From Heterostelium multicystogenum (lineage: Eukaryota > Evosea > Eumycetozoa > Acytosteliales > Acytosteliaceae): a DNA stretch of 39,410 bases. This document shows positions 1-11,586 of the stretch, in pieces (position 1 is the stretch's first letter; the number at the start of each line of letters is the position of its first letter). Position numbers and translations under genes: made by a program. Under the pieces are notes generated by a model. It was not told the origin of the DNA. It made no database searches and worked only from the letters and a program-made list of their open reading frames with translations. The stretch spans positions 1 through 39,410 of the forward strand of contig RCNN01000225.1 of assembly GCA_003667245.1 (NCBI GenBank), in the 5' to 3' direction.

Positions 1-430
1 TGAATTCTATGACCGGGCCCGGTAGTCATCTCCTCAAGTGCCCCTTCTAGGTTTTCTTTTTTGGAAGTGGGAGTTTTTGTGGGTCTAATCTTGACTAGGA
101 CCATACATTTAGGATCCCTTACTGACGACCTTGAATTTGCTTGGTGAGAAATGAACAGATGAATATATTCTTATTGATTTTGGTGGTTGGTTTCTTTTTT
201 GAGGAAATGTGGGAAGTTTATTAATAAAATTTAATTATAATAATCTCGGTAGATAAATAAAGGTTGTGGTGATTTGCCACCATGTCTATGATTTGTGCCA
301 AGTTGTTACGATAATTTATGAGATGATCAAGTAATTTAGAATATAAGAATATCTTTAATTGATACATTGAATTAAAGCTATTTAATTGATTGGTTTCTAT
401 AGAATCGCTGGTTGAATTATTCTAGAATTT
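1..430 (-). pseudogene. possible decayed copy of the site-1 protease 3' end
   Basis: Three short matches occur in the same order and strand as in the 3' end of the site-1 protease gene: ttggtggttgg at 180-190 (2431-2441), tagaatataag at 337-347 (2491-2501) and gattggtttc at 388-397 (2529-2538). The matches flank the coding region for its membrane span and Lys-rich tail. No open frame survives and spacing differs by about 100 bases. The first 130 bases are not explained by this; they hold a GC-rich palindrome (accgggcccggt at 12-23). The similarity is weak enough to be chance. Confidence 0.25.
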
Positions 431-519
431 TTCATCATCATGATTCCATCTGTGGGTTATACATATAATTGACATAATTAACTATTTTTATATAAGATGA
501 AAAAATGTTAAAATCATCA

Positions 520-592
520 GCTCGATTAGCTCAGTCGGCAGAGCGTGGTGCTAATAACGCCACGGTCGCAGGTTCGATCCCTGCATCGAGCA
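520..592 (+). tRNA. tRNA-Ile (anticodon AAU)
   Basis: A 73-base cloverleaf without intron. The acceptor arm GCTCGAT (520-526) pairs with ATCGAGC (585-591), with discriminator A at 592. The D arm is GCTC/GAGC, the anticodon stem TGGTG/CGCCA, and the loop CTAATAA puts AAT at the anticodon positions, reading isoleucine AUU codons. The A box (TAGCTCAGTCGG) and B box (GGTTCGATCC) internal promoter elements are intact. The 3' CCA is not encoded, as expected for a eukaryotic nuclear tRNA gene. Confidence 0.96.
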
Positions 593-1846
593 AAGATCTT
601 TTCAGATAACATCTACCGCATGCGAAAATATTCTTTCCTGTGACACTTTTGGAGGTTTCGAATCTCAGGTTTTCCCTTCATCCCCCAGGATCCCATGTAA
701 TAACATGGCCAAAACATCACACTAAGGTAGCTTTCATTGGTGGAAACAGGGATGGCTACCTGGAGACATAGTTCCACTTTTATAAATTAGGATACTGATC
801 AGGAATACTAATTATTAAAGGTACTCAAATAATGAACTATTCACAGTTAGTTGTATATTTCAAAAACTAGAGTTTTTATTAATTAAGATATAATTACCTA
901 TTCCCAGGTTAGTTGTATATTCAAAACTAGAGTTGAATAGTAAAATCAATAATCGTTCGTTTTTATGGCAAAATCTGCCGAATCAAAACTCACTTCATTA
1001 ATACACTGATAGAGCATTTGATGAAGTTAGACTAGCCGAATAATTGAAGTCATGCCTCTTTAAAATGATAGTCATAACAACCGACCTGTAGTTATAAAAG
1101 AAATCTGTAAGTCTCTAAACCTACGCTAAATAAACATATTTATGGTTAAACACAAAACTTACTTATTTTATTTCTAACATCTAGAAAAGTTTGAAAATCA
1201 TTTTATTTCTTTGTTCAAAACCATTTATTAATAAATATCTATATATTTATTTAATTTTCTATATCTTAATTTGATGGGCAATCATAAATCATTGAAGTTT
1301 TTCAACATTTTTAATTGTGAAATGAACCCAATTTATGCAAACAAAGGGAGTAGTATACTTGACACAAAGTTTCTTTGAATTTTAGTTGTTTAAAATCAGG
1401 GGTTTCATCCAATGTGATGATCACAAGTTCAAGATACTCACCTTTTTGGGGTTTAATTAAAATACATATTGATTGATTTATAAAGGATATCAACTAACAA
1501 TACTTAAACTTTATCGTTACTTCATTATATAATTATAATTTGACTGTTGAATTTCGGTGTGTTTTTTCTTTATTTCATTCCCACCCAATATCAGTTGTGG
1601 AAGACTACACTTTCTGTAAATCTCTACAAACAAACTTTTAATCTATTAAACTTTTACTGTTAAAATTAACTATATCAAACAACATTATGTTGTGTATAAA
1701 TTTGGTTGGTTAAGAAATGATCTCTATAAATAAAACATAAACATAACAATTATCAAATCATCCTTTAAATAAATTACTATTTTGGAAAATCAAACAAATA
1801 ATTAATATATAATTATTATTAGTTATTATCATTTATAACCAACATA
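593..1846. other. gene-poor spacer with a short tandem repeat
   Basis: AT-rich sequence with no coding region I can support. It holds an imperfect direct repeat (838-874 and 899-934). A 60-codon minus-strand open frame at 1311-1493 has no family signature. The stretch lies directly downstream of a tRNA gene, a place where dictyostelid retroelements of the TRE type are known to insert, but no retroelement coding sequence is visible. Confidence 0.5.
838..934. repeat. imperfect direct repeat, two copies
   Basis: The unit reads roughly ctattc.cag followed by gttagttgtatat, tc, aaaactagagtt. Copy 1 is 838-874 and copy 2 is 899-934, period about 61 bases. The core differences are homopolymer lengths (ttt/tt and aaaaa/aaaa). 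Function unknown. Confidence 0.6.
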
Positions 1847-2237
1847 ATGATTAAATTATTATTGCTTTAATTGCTATCTGCATGGCTGTAGCTTCAGCCT
1901 CAACTTGTGCTACAAGTGGATGTCCTTCAAACCAAAGGTTGTTATGGTACAATCAATTCTCCACCTGCGTGTTACAACTATGGAAACTGTGGTATTGTTC
2001 CATGTCCAAATGGTCAATCTTGTTTAGTTATTGGAGACATGCTCAATGTGTTAAGCTAACCAAATGTCCAAAATGTACCTCTAACCAGGCATGTGCTTTT
2101 GTCTCCGGAAACTGTGGTATCGTTCCATGCTCCCCAGGTTGTTTCCACCTATGGTAACTGTGGTATCGTTCCATGTCAAAATGGTCAATCATGTGTAGTC
2201 CGTTGCCGGACAAGCTCGATGCGTCAATGCACTTTAG
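1847..2237 (+). CDS. small secreted Cys-rich protein with follistatin-like modules (frame-broken)
   Basis: Read across several one-base breaks, this encodes a secreted protein of about 130 residues. It opens at 1847 with a signal peptide (MIKLLLL.., then IAICMAVASA, cleavage expected after ASA). The start and signal lie in different frames unless one T is restored near 1866. The mature part repeats a Cys module three times, with cores NCGIVPCPNGQSC, NCGIVPC and NCGIVPCQNGQSC followed by QCV/RCV. This spacing resembles the follistatin-like modules of Dictyostelium spore-coat and extracellular-matrix proteins. Breaks fall near 1866, 1936, 2050, 2136 and 2200; the last restores an ending GQARCVNAL and stop at 2235-2237. 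Likely role: structural protein of the slime sheath, stalk or spore coat (inferred). A true pseudogene cannot be excluded. Confidence 0.6.
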
Positions 2238-2361
2238 TCACAATTAAAAATAAAATCCATATAAAACAATCTTTGATTCCTATATTATTACTTCTTAACT
2301 TTTGTCTTGCTCAAGGATGATTATTATGTATGTTTACAAATTAATTTTTAATTTATTACAA

Positions 2362-5300
2362 TTACTTATGTATTAGGAAAATGATTTGTTTGTTAAACAA
2401 CGCTTCACTACTTGATTCTAGCTTGTTTGTTTGGTGGTTGGCTTTCTTTCTGAAGAAATGGGCTAATAACAGTATCATTGCCAAAATGATTAGAATATAA
2501 GGATAAAGATATTGTGGATTGATGTTATGATTGGTTTCGGTGGGTAAGTTGGATATTCTGATGGTAAGATGTGGAGCACGGTTACTCCAAGAGAGGTTTT
2601 GGTAATTTGTGATGGCTGTCCCAGTAGTATTTGTCTTCAAAGCATTTGGTAGGATGAGAACTACACATACCACCTTGTAAATCTTTACTATGCATAACTT
2701 GAGAGAGTTTCTCCATTTCAGAGAGGTCGCTTGGTCTTTTGGAAGTGACAGGTGGATTTGTCGACAGTGTCGTATGGCAAAAGATGACCTTCGATCTGTG
2801 TCAGTCCAGGAAAGACCGTACTGATGTCCTTACCCTCTTGTGTTAACCTGAAGTATTTTATCGAGTAACCAATAGCAATCATCGACATATCTTGCGCCCA
2901 GCCTTTTGAATTGCTTCGTCAAGACAAGATGAATCACCAAAAAACGACAACCTTGCCTGGAGTTTGTTGTGCTCCTCACTGCTACTGCTGCTATCCAATT
3001 CGTCGGCCAAGGAGAGAGTTTGGTAGAATCCAAGAATTGGTACTCTTGCGGTACCGAGAGTGACATTAGGATTTGACGATTCAAATTGGAAAGAGTGTAT
3101 AAGAGCAGACGTCCACCCCTTTGGGAAACCAACTATACTGGTACACCAGATGAGTAGTAGCCTGTGCGGCTGCCAATGGAAAACTCACCATTATAGATGG
3201 TATCACCAAAGTAGATACCAAAATTCGAAAGGAAGTCGTTAAGTGCTGGTATATTTGATGCACCAGTCACAGTGTACAGTCCTTTCTTGGTATTGGGGTC
3301 GAGGAATCTTGATCTTATTCATCACCTGTACGTTGTACCAGTCTGCAAAAACAATGAGATTCAAACCGTTGGCTCTTACATCCTCTTCAATCTTTTTAAT
3401 CTCTGATGGGAAGAACTCTTCCTCCGGATCAACAATTAAAAGTGCTCCATAGGACTTGGGATCAAAACAGGTCAATGGTGAATTGAGTACCTCAATATAG
3501 TAAACCATTCAACGTAGTCTTTGATACATAGCACGGAATTTAGTATGAGGATGTGTCACCATTCCAATCGAATGGCTCATCCATATCAAGTGCATCCTTT
3601 GGTAAGAAACCTGAAGGATAACGAAGACTATGATATTGATCCCAGAGGATACGCTTTGCACGTGGAGGAGTAGGAATTACTTGTACACGAACCGGTAACA
3701 TCAGTGATTGGAATCTTGGTTGCTTTTCACCCAAACGTGGTGGAGAGGTAATATTAACCTGTACAAAACCCTCTGCAATTCCATCAAAGTGGGCGGCTGC
3801 TTTTGTGGCAGTCAAGTGGAGACCTAAGTGTCCAGTCCAAGGCCAGAGAAGTTCCTGATAACTGAAAACCTACATGCAATAAGTGACCATTCTTTCCTGG
3901 AATCCACTTGGGTGGAGCAATAAACTGTCCAGAAACATCCATACTGTTGATAATGGTTACATTGACTATAGTTGGCAATCCGTTGTTGTAGATAGGTTGC
4001 GAGCAGTATGGCCAAAAATATGGACAATCTGTAAAATCAACGGATGCAGGTGAGAATGATACTTTTGCAGTGTAACGTTGCAACATCTTGAATGCATCGA
4101 CCAAATTCAACTTTCCATTTCCTTGTTCAAAGATATTGGCATCTCCAATACGCTGTGATGACTCTATAAGAACCTGTTTAATACTGGCTGGATTGATGAG
4201 ATATCTGCGATCACGTGGCACACTGCTCATCAATAGAGCTATAGCACCTGCGACAACAGGTGAAGAAACACTTGTACCAGAAAGAGTTCTACATTTTGTA
4301 CCCAACTTTGGTAAATTGCTGCCGAGAACTGAACTTCCATAGGTTACTATGTCTGGTTTGACTCGTCCATAACCAGCTGGTAACTCCCAAGTAGTCATAC
4401 CTCTTGATGAAAAGTAGACAACTTATCGAAAGAATCTATACTTCCAACTCCAATTACATCGGACTGATCTGCTGGATTACTCAATGTTCTTTAATTTTTA
4501 ATTTGTATATTAGCAACAACATAACAATGATTTCAAAAGCTAAACATACCCATAAGTCGGACCATCATTACCGATAGCAGATACAACAACAATATTATTT
4601 GCACTCATTTCATAGATTTTGTCAACAAATGGACGATCCATAAAGTCGTGTCCACCAATTGAAAGATTGAGTACATCGATACCAATGTGTATGGCATAAT
4701 TGAATGCATCCAAGAACCATGATGTGAACGATAGTTTGTCTTTGTTGAATACACGGAAAATGTAGAGCTCTGCATCTGGTGCGAAACCTGGACATCCTTC
4801 GTACTCACTCGCAATGATACCAGCGACAAAGGTACCATGTCCAATGACATCGTCCGACTTTTCGTCATTGGTATAATCTATTGCCTCCTTTACGTTTCTA
4901 AAGTGGGGGTGGTCCTTTGAAAGACCCGTATCAAAGACAGCGACTTTATACCTTTTCCGGTGTAACCGTTGTCCCAAAGGACTTGAGCGCCAAGCATCTC
5001 CACTGACTGCACATTCTTTGTCGACTGTAGCTTTCTGTTGAAAGGCTGCAGCTCTTCCTCCAAATTATTGAAACGGTTTATGGTAAAGTCGTCGATGTCA
5101 GGGATCGTATCGTGGAAACGTCCCTGTGGCTTGCGACCGACGCTATCTGGGTCGACAAGAAGCTCACTGATGGAGTGGCTCTTTTTGAGACCGTCGTTCT
5201 TGTTGGTCTGCCAGCCCTTAAGTGGGTCGTAGATGCGACGCTCTGGCACAACATGTCTGACCACCTCAGTGTTTGAACGCAACTTATCGAGAGCATTAGC

Positions 5301-5747
5301 AAACACCTGCTGATTGGTCGACTTGAACGACACCAAAGCGAAATCTGATGGTAATTTAGATGCAGAGTTGTTTCTCGGTATCAGTCGCCATTCCAACGAC
5401 TCACTAGCATCATACTGATCCAACAAAGATTTCAACAGACTATGATGATCTTTTTGATCATAATATTTCTTAAACATAATAATATATTCATTATCATCAT
5501 TTTTATTATTATTATTAAAACTACTACTACTACTATCACTATTTTCAAAATTATTATTATTATTATAAATAAAATCTGTACTACTATTACTATAAATATT
5601 ATAAACTACTAAGACTATTACTATTACTATAAACTAAATTATTAAAAAACTTATTATTATTATTACTACTACTATTATTATTACTATTATATGAAAAACA
5701 ATTGATACAAAACATATTATATATAATAGTAATAGATATTGTTTCAT
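2362..5747 (-). CDS. mbtps1: site-1 protease (membrane-bound subtilisin-like proprotein convertase, MBTPS1/S1P)
   Basis: A Golgi-membrane subtilase that cleaves the lumenal loop of membrane-tethered precursors such as SREBP/ATF6-type factors in animals. The triad is visible: Asp in VAVFDTG (4930-4932), His in GHGTFVAG (4837-4839), Ser in LSGTSVSSP (4270-4272), with the oxyanion Asn in SAIGNDGP. Downstream are the family blocks [29 protein letters not shown] and DCYWLLD. The C-terminus has one membrane span ([16 protein letters not shown]) and a short Lys-rich cytosolic tail, the S1P topology. One intron is clear (4489-4549, 61 bases). Frame breaks occur near 4945, 4411, 3860, 3555, 3315, 3137 and 2868, plus an in-frame TGA near 3508. 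The start at 5747 is inferred because [15 protein letters not shown] is a good signal sequence; the frame open from 5477 lacks one and begins inside the pro-region. An Asn/Ser-rich stretch follows the signal. Confidence 0.9.
4489..4549 (-). other. intron in site-1 protease
   Basis: GTATGT donor at 4549 and AAAG acceptor at 4489-4490. Removal joins NDGPTYG to [15 protein letters not shown], the expected family continuity. Confidence 0.85.
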
Positions 5748-6826
5748 TTTACAGTTGTTATTCGTAAATAATTGAATGATCATTTTCTAACTATTTGATT
5801 ATTGATTTATATCTGAAAAAACTAAAACCTGTATAGATTGATTGATGACTTTGACTCTATTAAGTTTATTGTCTTTTATTCCGTCCAGAGGGATCCTACT
5901 CGAACTTGTCTTTGATCAAGTAGATAAGAGAGTAGTTAGATCAGTTATATTCTGTTCTTTCTCACTCACTCCCTCTTTTTATCTTTCCTATCTCTTCTCT
6001 TCTCTTCTCTTCTCTACTCTTGTATTTATATCTTTTGATATTTTTTTTGTTTAAATACTATTATTAATTAATATTATTATTGAAGTTATTATTATATTTT
6101 TAGTTTATTTATCGATCATTATTTATTTATAAAATTGTTATTATTATTAATAATATTTATTTGATTTTTGATACTTTATTATTATTTTAAATTATTATTC
6201 AAAAAACAACAACAACAACATATAATGGATTGTTCTTATTGTTGCTATTGGTTTATTTTTTTAATTTTGTTTTTAGTTTTTGTTTTTTTTTTGTTTATTG
6301 TGAAACAAATCTCACTCTTGTGACAGAAAAAATGTATTGAGAATGTTGTATGGTGTTTTTTGTTTTTTCTTTTTTTTAAGTCACCACTAAATTTAATTTA
6401 AATTTTATTTTTCTAATTAATAAATATTAATAATAAAACAAGAATTGGAGGTAAAGAAATTAAAACTCATAAAAATAGCAAAAGTCTATGGACCCATCAA
6501 CGAGTGTGAAGCGACATTGCTCTTTTCTTTAAACAATTAATAGATCTATTAACAATCTTTTTGAAATGAAAAGTGATCAAGATATATATTGAATAGATCG
6601 AGACAGTGATTGTTGTTTTGATTTAGTATCATATAACATCTAATATTTATATATAATAACAATATTTAGTTTTTTAATTAGTTTGTTTAAATGATTAATT
6701 GATTGATCAAATGTTTTTTTTCTTTTGTTTTTAAGTGTGTTTGTTGGGATCAAGTTGCAACTTAAGGACGGATATTGACTGTTAATTATTATGCTATTTC
6801 TTCTTTTGCTTATTCTTTTTCTTCAC
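5748..6826. other. AT-rich spacer between two minus-strand genes
   Basis: Contains the 5' flank of the site-1 protease and the 3' flank of the beta-adaptin gene. It has long T runs, CT-rich tracts (5985-6015) and a perfect palindrome AAGTTGCAACTT at 6752-6763. I see no coding region or RNA gene. Confidence 0.5.
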
Positions 6827-9800
6827 TTAATATGGAATGTCGTTAATCAACATATCGATGGTGTGTTCGAAAAGTGGGGTGAATTCGGTTACAGTTGATT
6901 TTGAAGTTAGTCTGGCAACACGTGTTCCAACGGTGAAAGTAAGTTCAGCCAAGATGTAGATGGAGTTTTCAGTCTTACAGGAGAGGAAGGAGACATCTTG
7001 GTTTTGAGCTCTCTTTCTAACGATTTCGAATAGATTCTTGGAGTGTAAACGTCGGAGGATGGTGTCTGGGTCAAAGTTTGGTTGTTGGATTTGAATGTCT
7101 TTGGTTTTTTCGTTGGCCTCTGGAATGCTCTTACGCATGGTGAGGTATGCCTCACGATCAAGTTGTCCAGACTCTGTGAACAGCAAATGGAATGGAAGAT
7201 TCATGTTGAAATAGAATTTGGCTTGTGAGGGGAGAACCATCATGGCCATGTTGATGGTTGGTGACAATGGGCTTGCTGGCTGACCATTGGCGTGGATTGG
7301 AATGGAAACGTCTTGTGATTGTCCATTTTCAATGGTACCGCACTGGAGGATCGATTCGATTGGTGAGATACCGAAGCTATTTTGGTAGAATTGAACTTTG
7401 AATTTCTGCATTGCGCTGCCACTGACGTTGAGGAGGGTAAGTTCAAGTGAGAGACGGCCGTTGTAACGGGCGAATGCACCACTGATTTGGATACCTTGTC
7501 CCTTGTCTTGTCCAAGCAAAATCTGTTTGTTGACGTGCACTTGTGGGGCAGTATTGAGGAATGAGAGATCGTTTGGATTTCCGTTAAACTGTTGTTGTTG
7601 TTGTGGATATCCTCCCATGCTGTTGTATGGACTGGATGTTTGTGGCAAAGCACCACCCAGATCTGAGAGATCCAAATCGATAAGATTTCCTGATCTTTGT
7701 TGTTGTTGCTGTGGTTGTTGTGATTGTTGGTTGTTGTGATGTCTGTTTCCATTATTTTGATCATTGTCATCGTCGATGTAGTCTGGTTCCTCTTCATCGT
7801 CATCATCCTTACGGAATCCACGTTTTGAAAGTCCCTTGAGCTTAGCAACAAAGGTTTCGGGTGGCTTGTGATAGACGGATGAGAGTGTCGATATATTTGC
7901 GATCAATTCGTTCAAGAGTCCTTCTTCGAGTTTGAGAGGTGGTATCTGTAATTAATGGTTTCTCAGAGAGTACAACTGATTTGGCAGCTTCGAAATCAGT
8001 GGACAACAAACGCCAGTAGACGAAACCACGATCACGCCAAATCTGGGTTGTCTGATTCTTGGGTGGAGAGTGACAAGACGGTCTGTACCATTTGTTGGGC
8101 ATCCTTTGGACGCTTCAAGAAGAGCTTAACGATGGCAGTCAAGAGTTGGAGTTGACTTGGCTGTTTTCATCTTTGAATCCCTCGAGGAATGAAGCCAACA
8201 ACTCGTGGGCATTATCGATACGTTCGGCGTACTCACCGATGATCCAGATCATGGAAGCCTTTGCTTCTGGTTCGTCGAGTGACTCAAGATTGGCACAAAG
8301 AGTGGCAATGATACCCTCGTATTTGTTTGGATACTTTCTAAAGATGTCCTTAATGACAATAATGGCTTCCTGTACGACATAGTTGACCTTGGTTTGGATC
8401 AAGTCCAACAAGACTTGAATACAACGCTCTGAAGAACGATCGATCTTGATGGCGCAACGACCAATGGCTCTGACAGCCTTTCTAACAAACTCAACGTCGA
8501 CTTCAGTGGCGTATTCCTTAAACTCCAACAAGACCTCCTCAATATTCTTCTCGTTGGCCAACATAATCATAATCTCGAGCTTCTCCATCTTGACATAGAT
8601 TGGGTCGTTGTACTTGCAGAAGAATACCTTCATTTCGTATTGAAGAATCTCTGGACGCTTTTGTACGATCAAGTTGATGTTTCTGAGACCGAGGAATTGG
8701 ATCTCTGGCTCCTTGGAGAGCAAAAGTAACCAAGGGTGGAGCCATCTTTTTGCAGTAAAGCTTTACAAAGTCTGTTTGTTGGACGTAGTTCAAGTACTTC
8801 ATGAGAACCTTGACAGCGGACAACACAACTGCAGAGTTGGCGTGTTGGAGACGTGGGGCGACACGCTCGCAGACAGACTCGGCCTCACGTGAGTCACGTG
8901 GGTTGTACTTGCACAGTGCGTTCAAAATAAAGACCTGTCCCCACTCTGTGCATTCGTTGAGTGCAGCCAACAACTTGTTTATATTACCACCGTGAATTCT
9001 GAATACCTCGTGCTTGCTGACCTCATCGATTTCTGTGAGAGAGGCTACTGCATTGGCGACGACCATTGGGTTGGAGTCACCGAGCATATCATTCAAAATG
9101 TCAAGGAATCCTTGATTCTCTACCAACTCTGGGTTGATATCGTACAGCTTTGCAACACAAACGGCAGCTGTCTTTCTTACGTATGGATCCTGATCCTTCA
9201 AGCAGAATCTCAGTGGTTCGCACAAATACTCTGTAATATTATCGACTCTAATGCAACCCATAGTTCTAATAGCCAATGCTCTGATCAATGGATTGGTTTG
9301 ATCTGAAGCATCCTATATAGTAATTCAATCGATTAGCAACCTGTTCCACTAGCCTCGTTTCTACCACTGTTCACTGTTTTCTCTTACCTTTTGGAATGTA
9401 TTTACAGCCAAGATAGCACGATCTGGATGATTCTTAGCATAGTTCATAACGTAAAGATATACCAATTTCTTTAACTCCAAATTGTTGGTCTGCATACAAT
9501 TCAAGACATGAGTGAACAGCATACTAACATCCTTTCCAACAGTCATAGCAGCAATAACCTTCTTTACTGCTTCCTTCTTTTTGTCCTCTCTTTGTGAGAG
9601 CAACTCTTCTTTTAATTCATGAATTTCACCTTTATAATAATAACAATGAAATCAATTATTAATATCATATCTTTTAAGTATCCATTTTTAATAATATTTA
9701 TCAATCTCTATCTATCTATCCATCATCTATCTATCTATAGATCACTCTACTCATCTTATCTTATCTTATAACTATCTTATATCTGTTATATCTCTATCCT

Positions 9801-9884
9801 ATCTCTATATCTTTATCTACTTTATATATCATTAAAAATAGCCTACCTTTCTTGGTTGTTTTGAAAGTATTTAGAGTCAGACAT
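6827..9884 (-). CDS. ap1b1: beta-adaptin, AP-1/AP-2 complex subunit beta
   Basis: Large subunit of the clathrin adaptor, about 920 residues, with family-typical length and order. The N-terminal alpha-solenoid trunk (MSDSKYF..., [73 protein letters not shown]) comes first. An acidic, Gln/Asn-rich hinge (about 7590-7810) follows, with a possible clathrin-box-like LIDLDLSDL. The C-terminal appendage ends MLINDIPY. Dictyostelids are thought to share one beta chain between AP-1 and AP-2, so I do not assign it to one complex. Exon 1 is 9847-9884, exon 2 9388-9629, exon 3 6827-9312; introns are 217 and 75 bases. One-base breaks at about 9860 (T run), 8724 (A run), 8150, 8037 and 7932 interrupt the frame but leave the protein alignment continuous. 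Confidence 0.95.
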
Positions 9885-9966
9885 TCTATATTTGATTCTT
9901 TTAAGTTCAACTTTAACTATCTATTGTCTATTATTCCTTTCAGTTCAACTATCTATATTATTATAC

Positions 9967-10021
<55 letters not shown>

Positions 10022-10820
10022 ATACAAATACAATTCACTAACTATGCTAACTGAGGGTAGTTTCGACAGCAAGACCTATCTATGATTATGAATAATAATC
10101 TGCAGTATACAAAAGTCTATACTAATAGTAGAAGCAGCAGTTTAAATTGGACAAGTTTTGATGAAGATAATAACTATTGCTAAGGGTGAGGTTGCAACTC
10201 TAGTTGAAAGAAAAATCAAAAAATAAAAAAAAAATCACTTCAAAATTAAAAATTTAATGCAAAAACCAGCAATGTGTTTTAACAGCTTGTAAGAAACTAA
10301 GTTATTATTTCACTTAATTAATTTTAATATAATTTACTACTACTACTAATGCAATGAATACATAAATAAATAAATAAATAAGCTACATGAGATATCTTTA
10401 TCTTAGTTAAATATAAATAAATTTGAGACACATTCGTCCATCATTGATTGATTGATTGAATACATAAAGATCTATCTATCTATTCATTAAATTTTAGCAG
10501 CGCAATAAATGTTTCATTCAATTAATTCATTCATATCTTCTAAGTTAACAATTGTTAAATTCATGACAATACAAATGTATGTCGAATTAATAAAGTTAAA
10601 TCTATCAAAGAGTTTAAGGTTATTGTTTTAGTTGTTCATTGACAATCTTTGGGATCATAATTGTGTGGAACAAAATATTTTCAAATTATAAAACAATAGT
10701 TTTTTTTTGGTGTGTATGTTGGACTGAGCACAGTATTTTTCGATTTATTTTTAAATTAAATAAATATTATTTATTTTATTATAAATATATTCATTTCTTT
10801 ATCTATCTCATATATACATC
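9885..10820. other. spacer with microsatellites, head-to-head promoter region
   Basis: Divergent interval between the beta-adaptin gene (minus) and pam16 (plus). It holds a (ATT)n tract, AAAT repeats near 10362-10381 and scattered A/T runs. A slightly GC-richer patch at 10040-10210 has no recognisable RNA or coding signature. Confidence 0.5.
9967..10020. repeat. (ATT)18 microsatellite
   Basis: About 18 uninterrupted TAT/ATT triplets. It makes a leucine-rich spurious reading frame on the plus strand. Confidence 0.95.
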
Positions 10821-11538
10821 ATGGTATGTATCTATCTATAGAATATAGGCTGAGCTTATCTTATATTAGCTTAGCGTAGATTACTTTACTAGAGAGACAA
10901 GGAGATGATGATCTAATCTTTTCGTTTTGCTGCTGCTACTTGGATGAATGATGTTATATTATAGGTTCTTAAGATATTTGCAAATCTGCTGATTACTACA
11001 GGAACAGTGTTTGTTAGATCACTGTCATTGGCATATAAACAAGCTATTGCAAGTAGGTAGATAATGACCTATCAGCTATGGGACACTGCTGCTATACTAG
11101 ATATTGCATGCAGGGATTGCCTTTAGTAATCTGATTGAGTGATTGAATGGTTACTAATTTAGATGATAACAGGAGCTGAATCAACAGGTGCAAAAACAGC
11201 ATCTGACTTTGCCAAGTCAGCTACATTTTCAGGTACAATGACACCAATGGAAGCGAAAAAGATTTTAGGTTTGGACAGTGTACAGAATATCACTTTAGAA
11301 GAAATTACAAAGGTATCTTTCTATATTCAAGAGTGAAATTAGATCGATCGAATCAATCGATTGTTTGACAAAGATTACTTCATGACACTAACATGATTCA
11401 TTTTCATCATTGTAGAGACATACAGTTTTATTAGATTTAAATGACCCAGAGAGTGGCGGATCAAAGTTTATACAGAATAAAGTTATAGGTGCAAAGAGTT
11501 GTTTAGAAGAAGCTATAAAGGCTGGTAGAGAAATATAG
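10821..11538 (+). CDS. pam16: Pam16/Tim16, regulator of the mitochondrial import motor
   Basis: J-like protein of the inner-membrane PAM motor that binds Pam18 and tempers its stimulation of mtHsp70. Spliced from four exons: ATG alone (10821-10823), 10965-11052, 11173-11312 and 11416-11538; introns are 141, 120 and 103 bases. The product is 117 residues with no frame break. Residues 2-30 form the hydrophobic N-terminal segment (VLKIFANLLITTGTVFVRSLSLAYKQAIA). The degenerate J-like domain follows: MTPMEAKKILGL, ITLEEITKRHTVLLDLND, GGSKFIQNKVIGAKSCLEEAI, with no HPD motif as expected for Pam16. The splice after residue 30 restores AIARAESTGAKTASDFAKS. It runs tail-to-tail with the stress-protein gene, stop to stop about 50 bases. 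The start is supported by the perfect GTATGT donor directly after ATG. Confidence 0.93.
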
Positions 11539-11586
11539 TTTAATAATAAATAATATAATAGATAATATAAATAACGATGACAAATA

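Noticed and set aside
593..1846. Retroelement insertion downstream of the tRNA gene
   Set aside because: The position fits known target preference, but no reverse-transcriptase, terminal repeat or poly(A) end is visible.
5842..6054. Plus-strand Leu/Phe/Ser-rich frame
   Set aside because: A product of CT-rich low complexity in the spacer; no family features or start context.
8992..9306. Plus-strand open frame of about 100 codons
   Set aside because: Antisense shadow of the conserved beta-adaptin trunk.
9852..10085. Plus-strand open frame with a long leucine run
   Set aside because: It is a reading of the ATT microsatellite overlapping the antisense of beta-adaptin exon 1.
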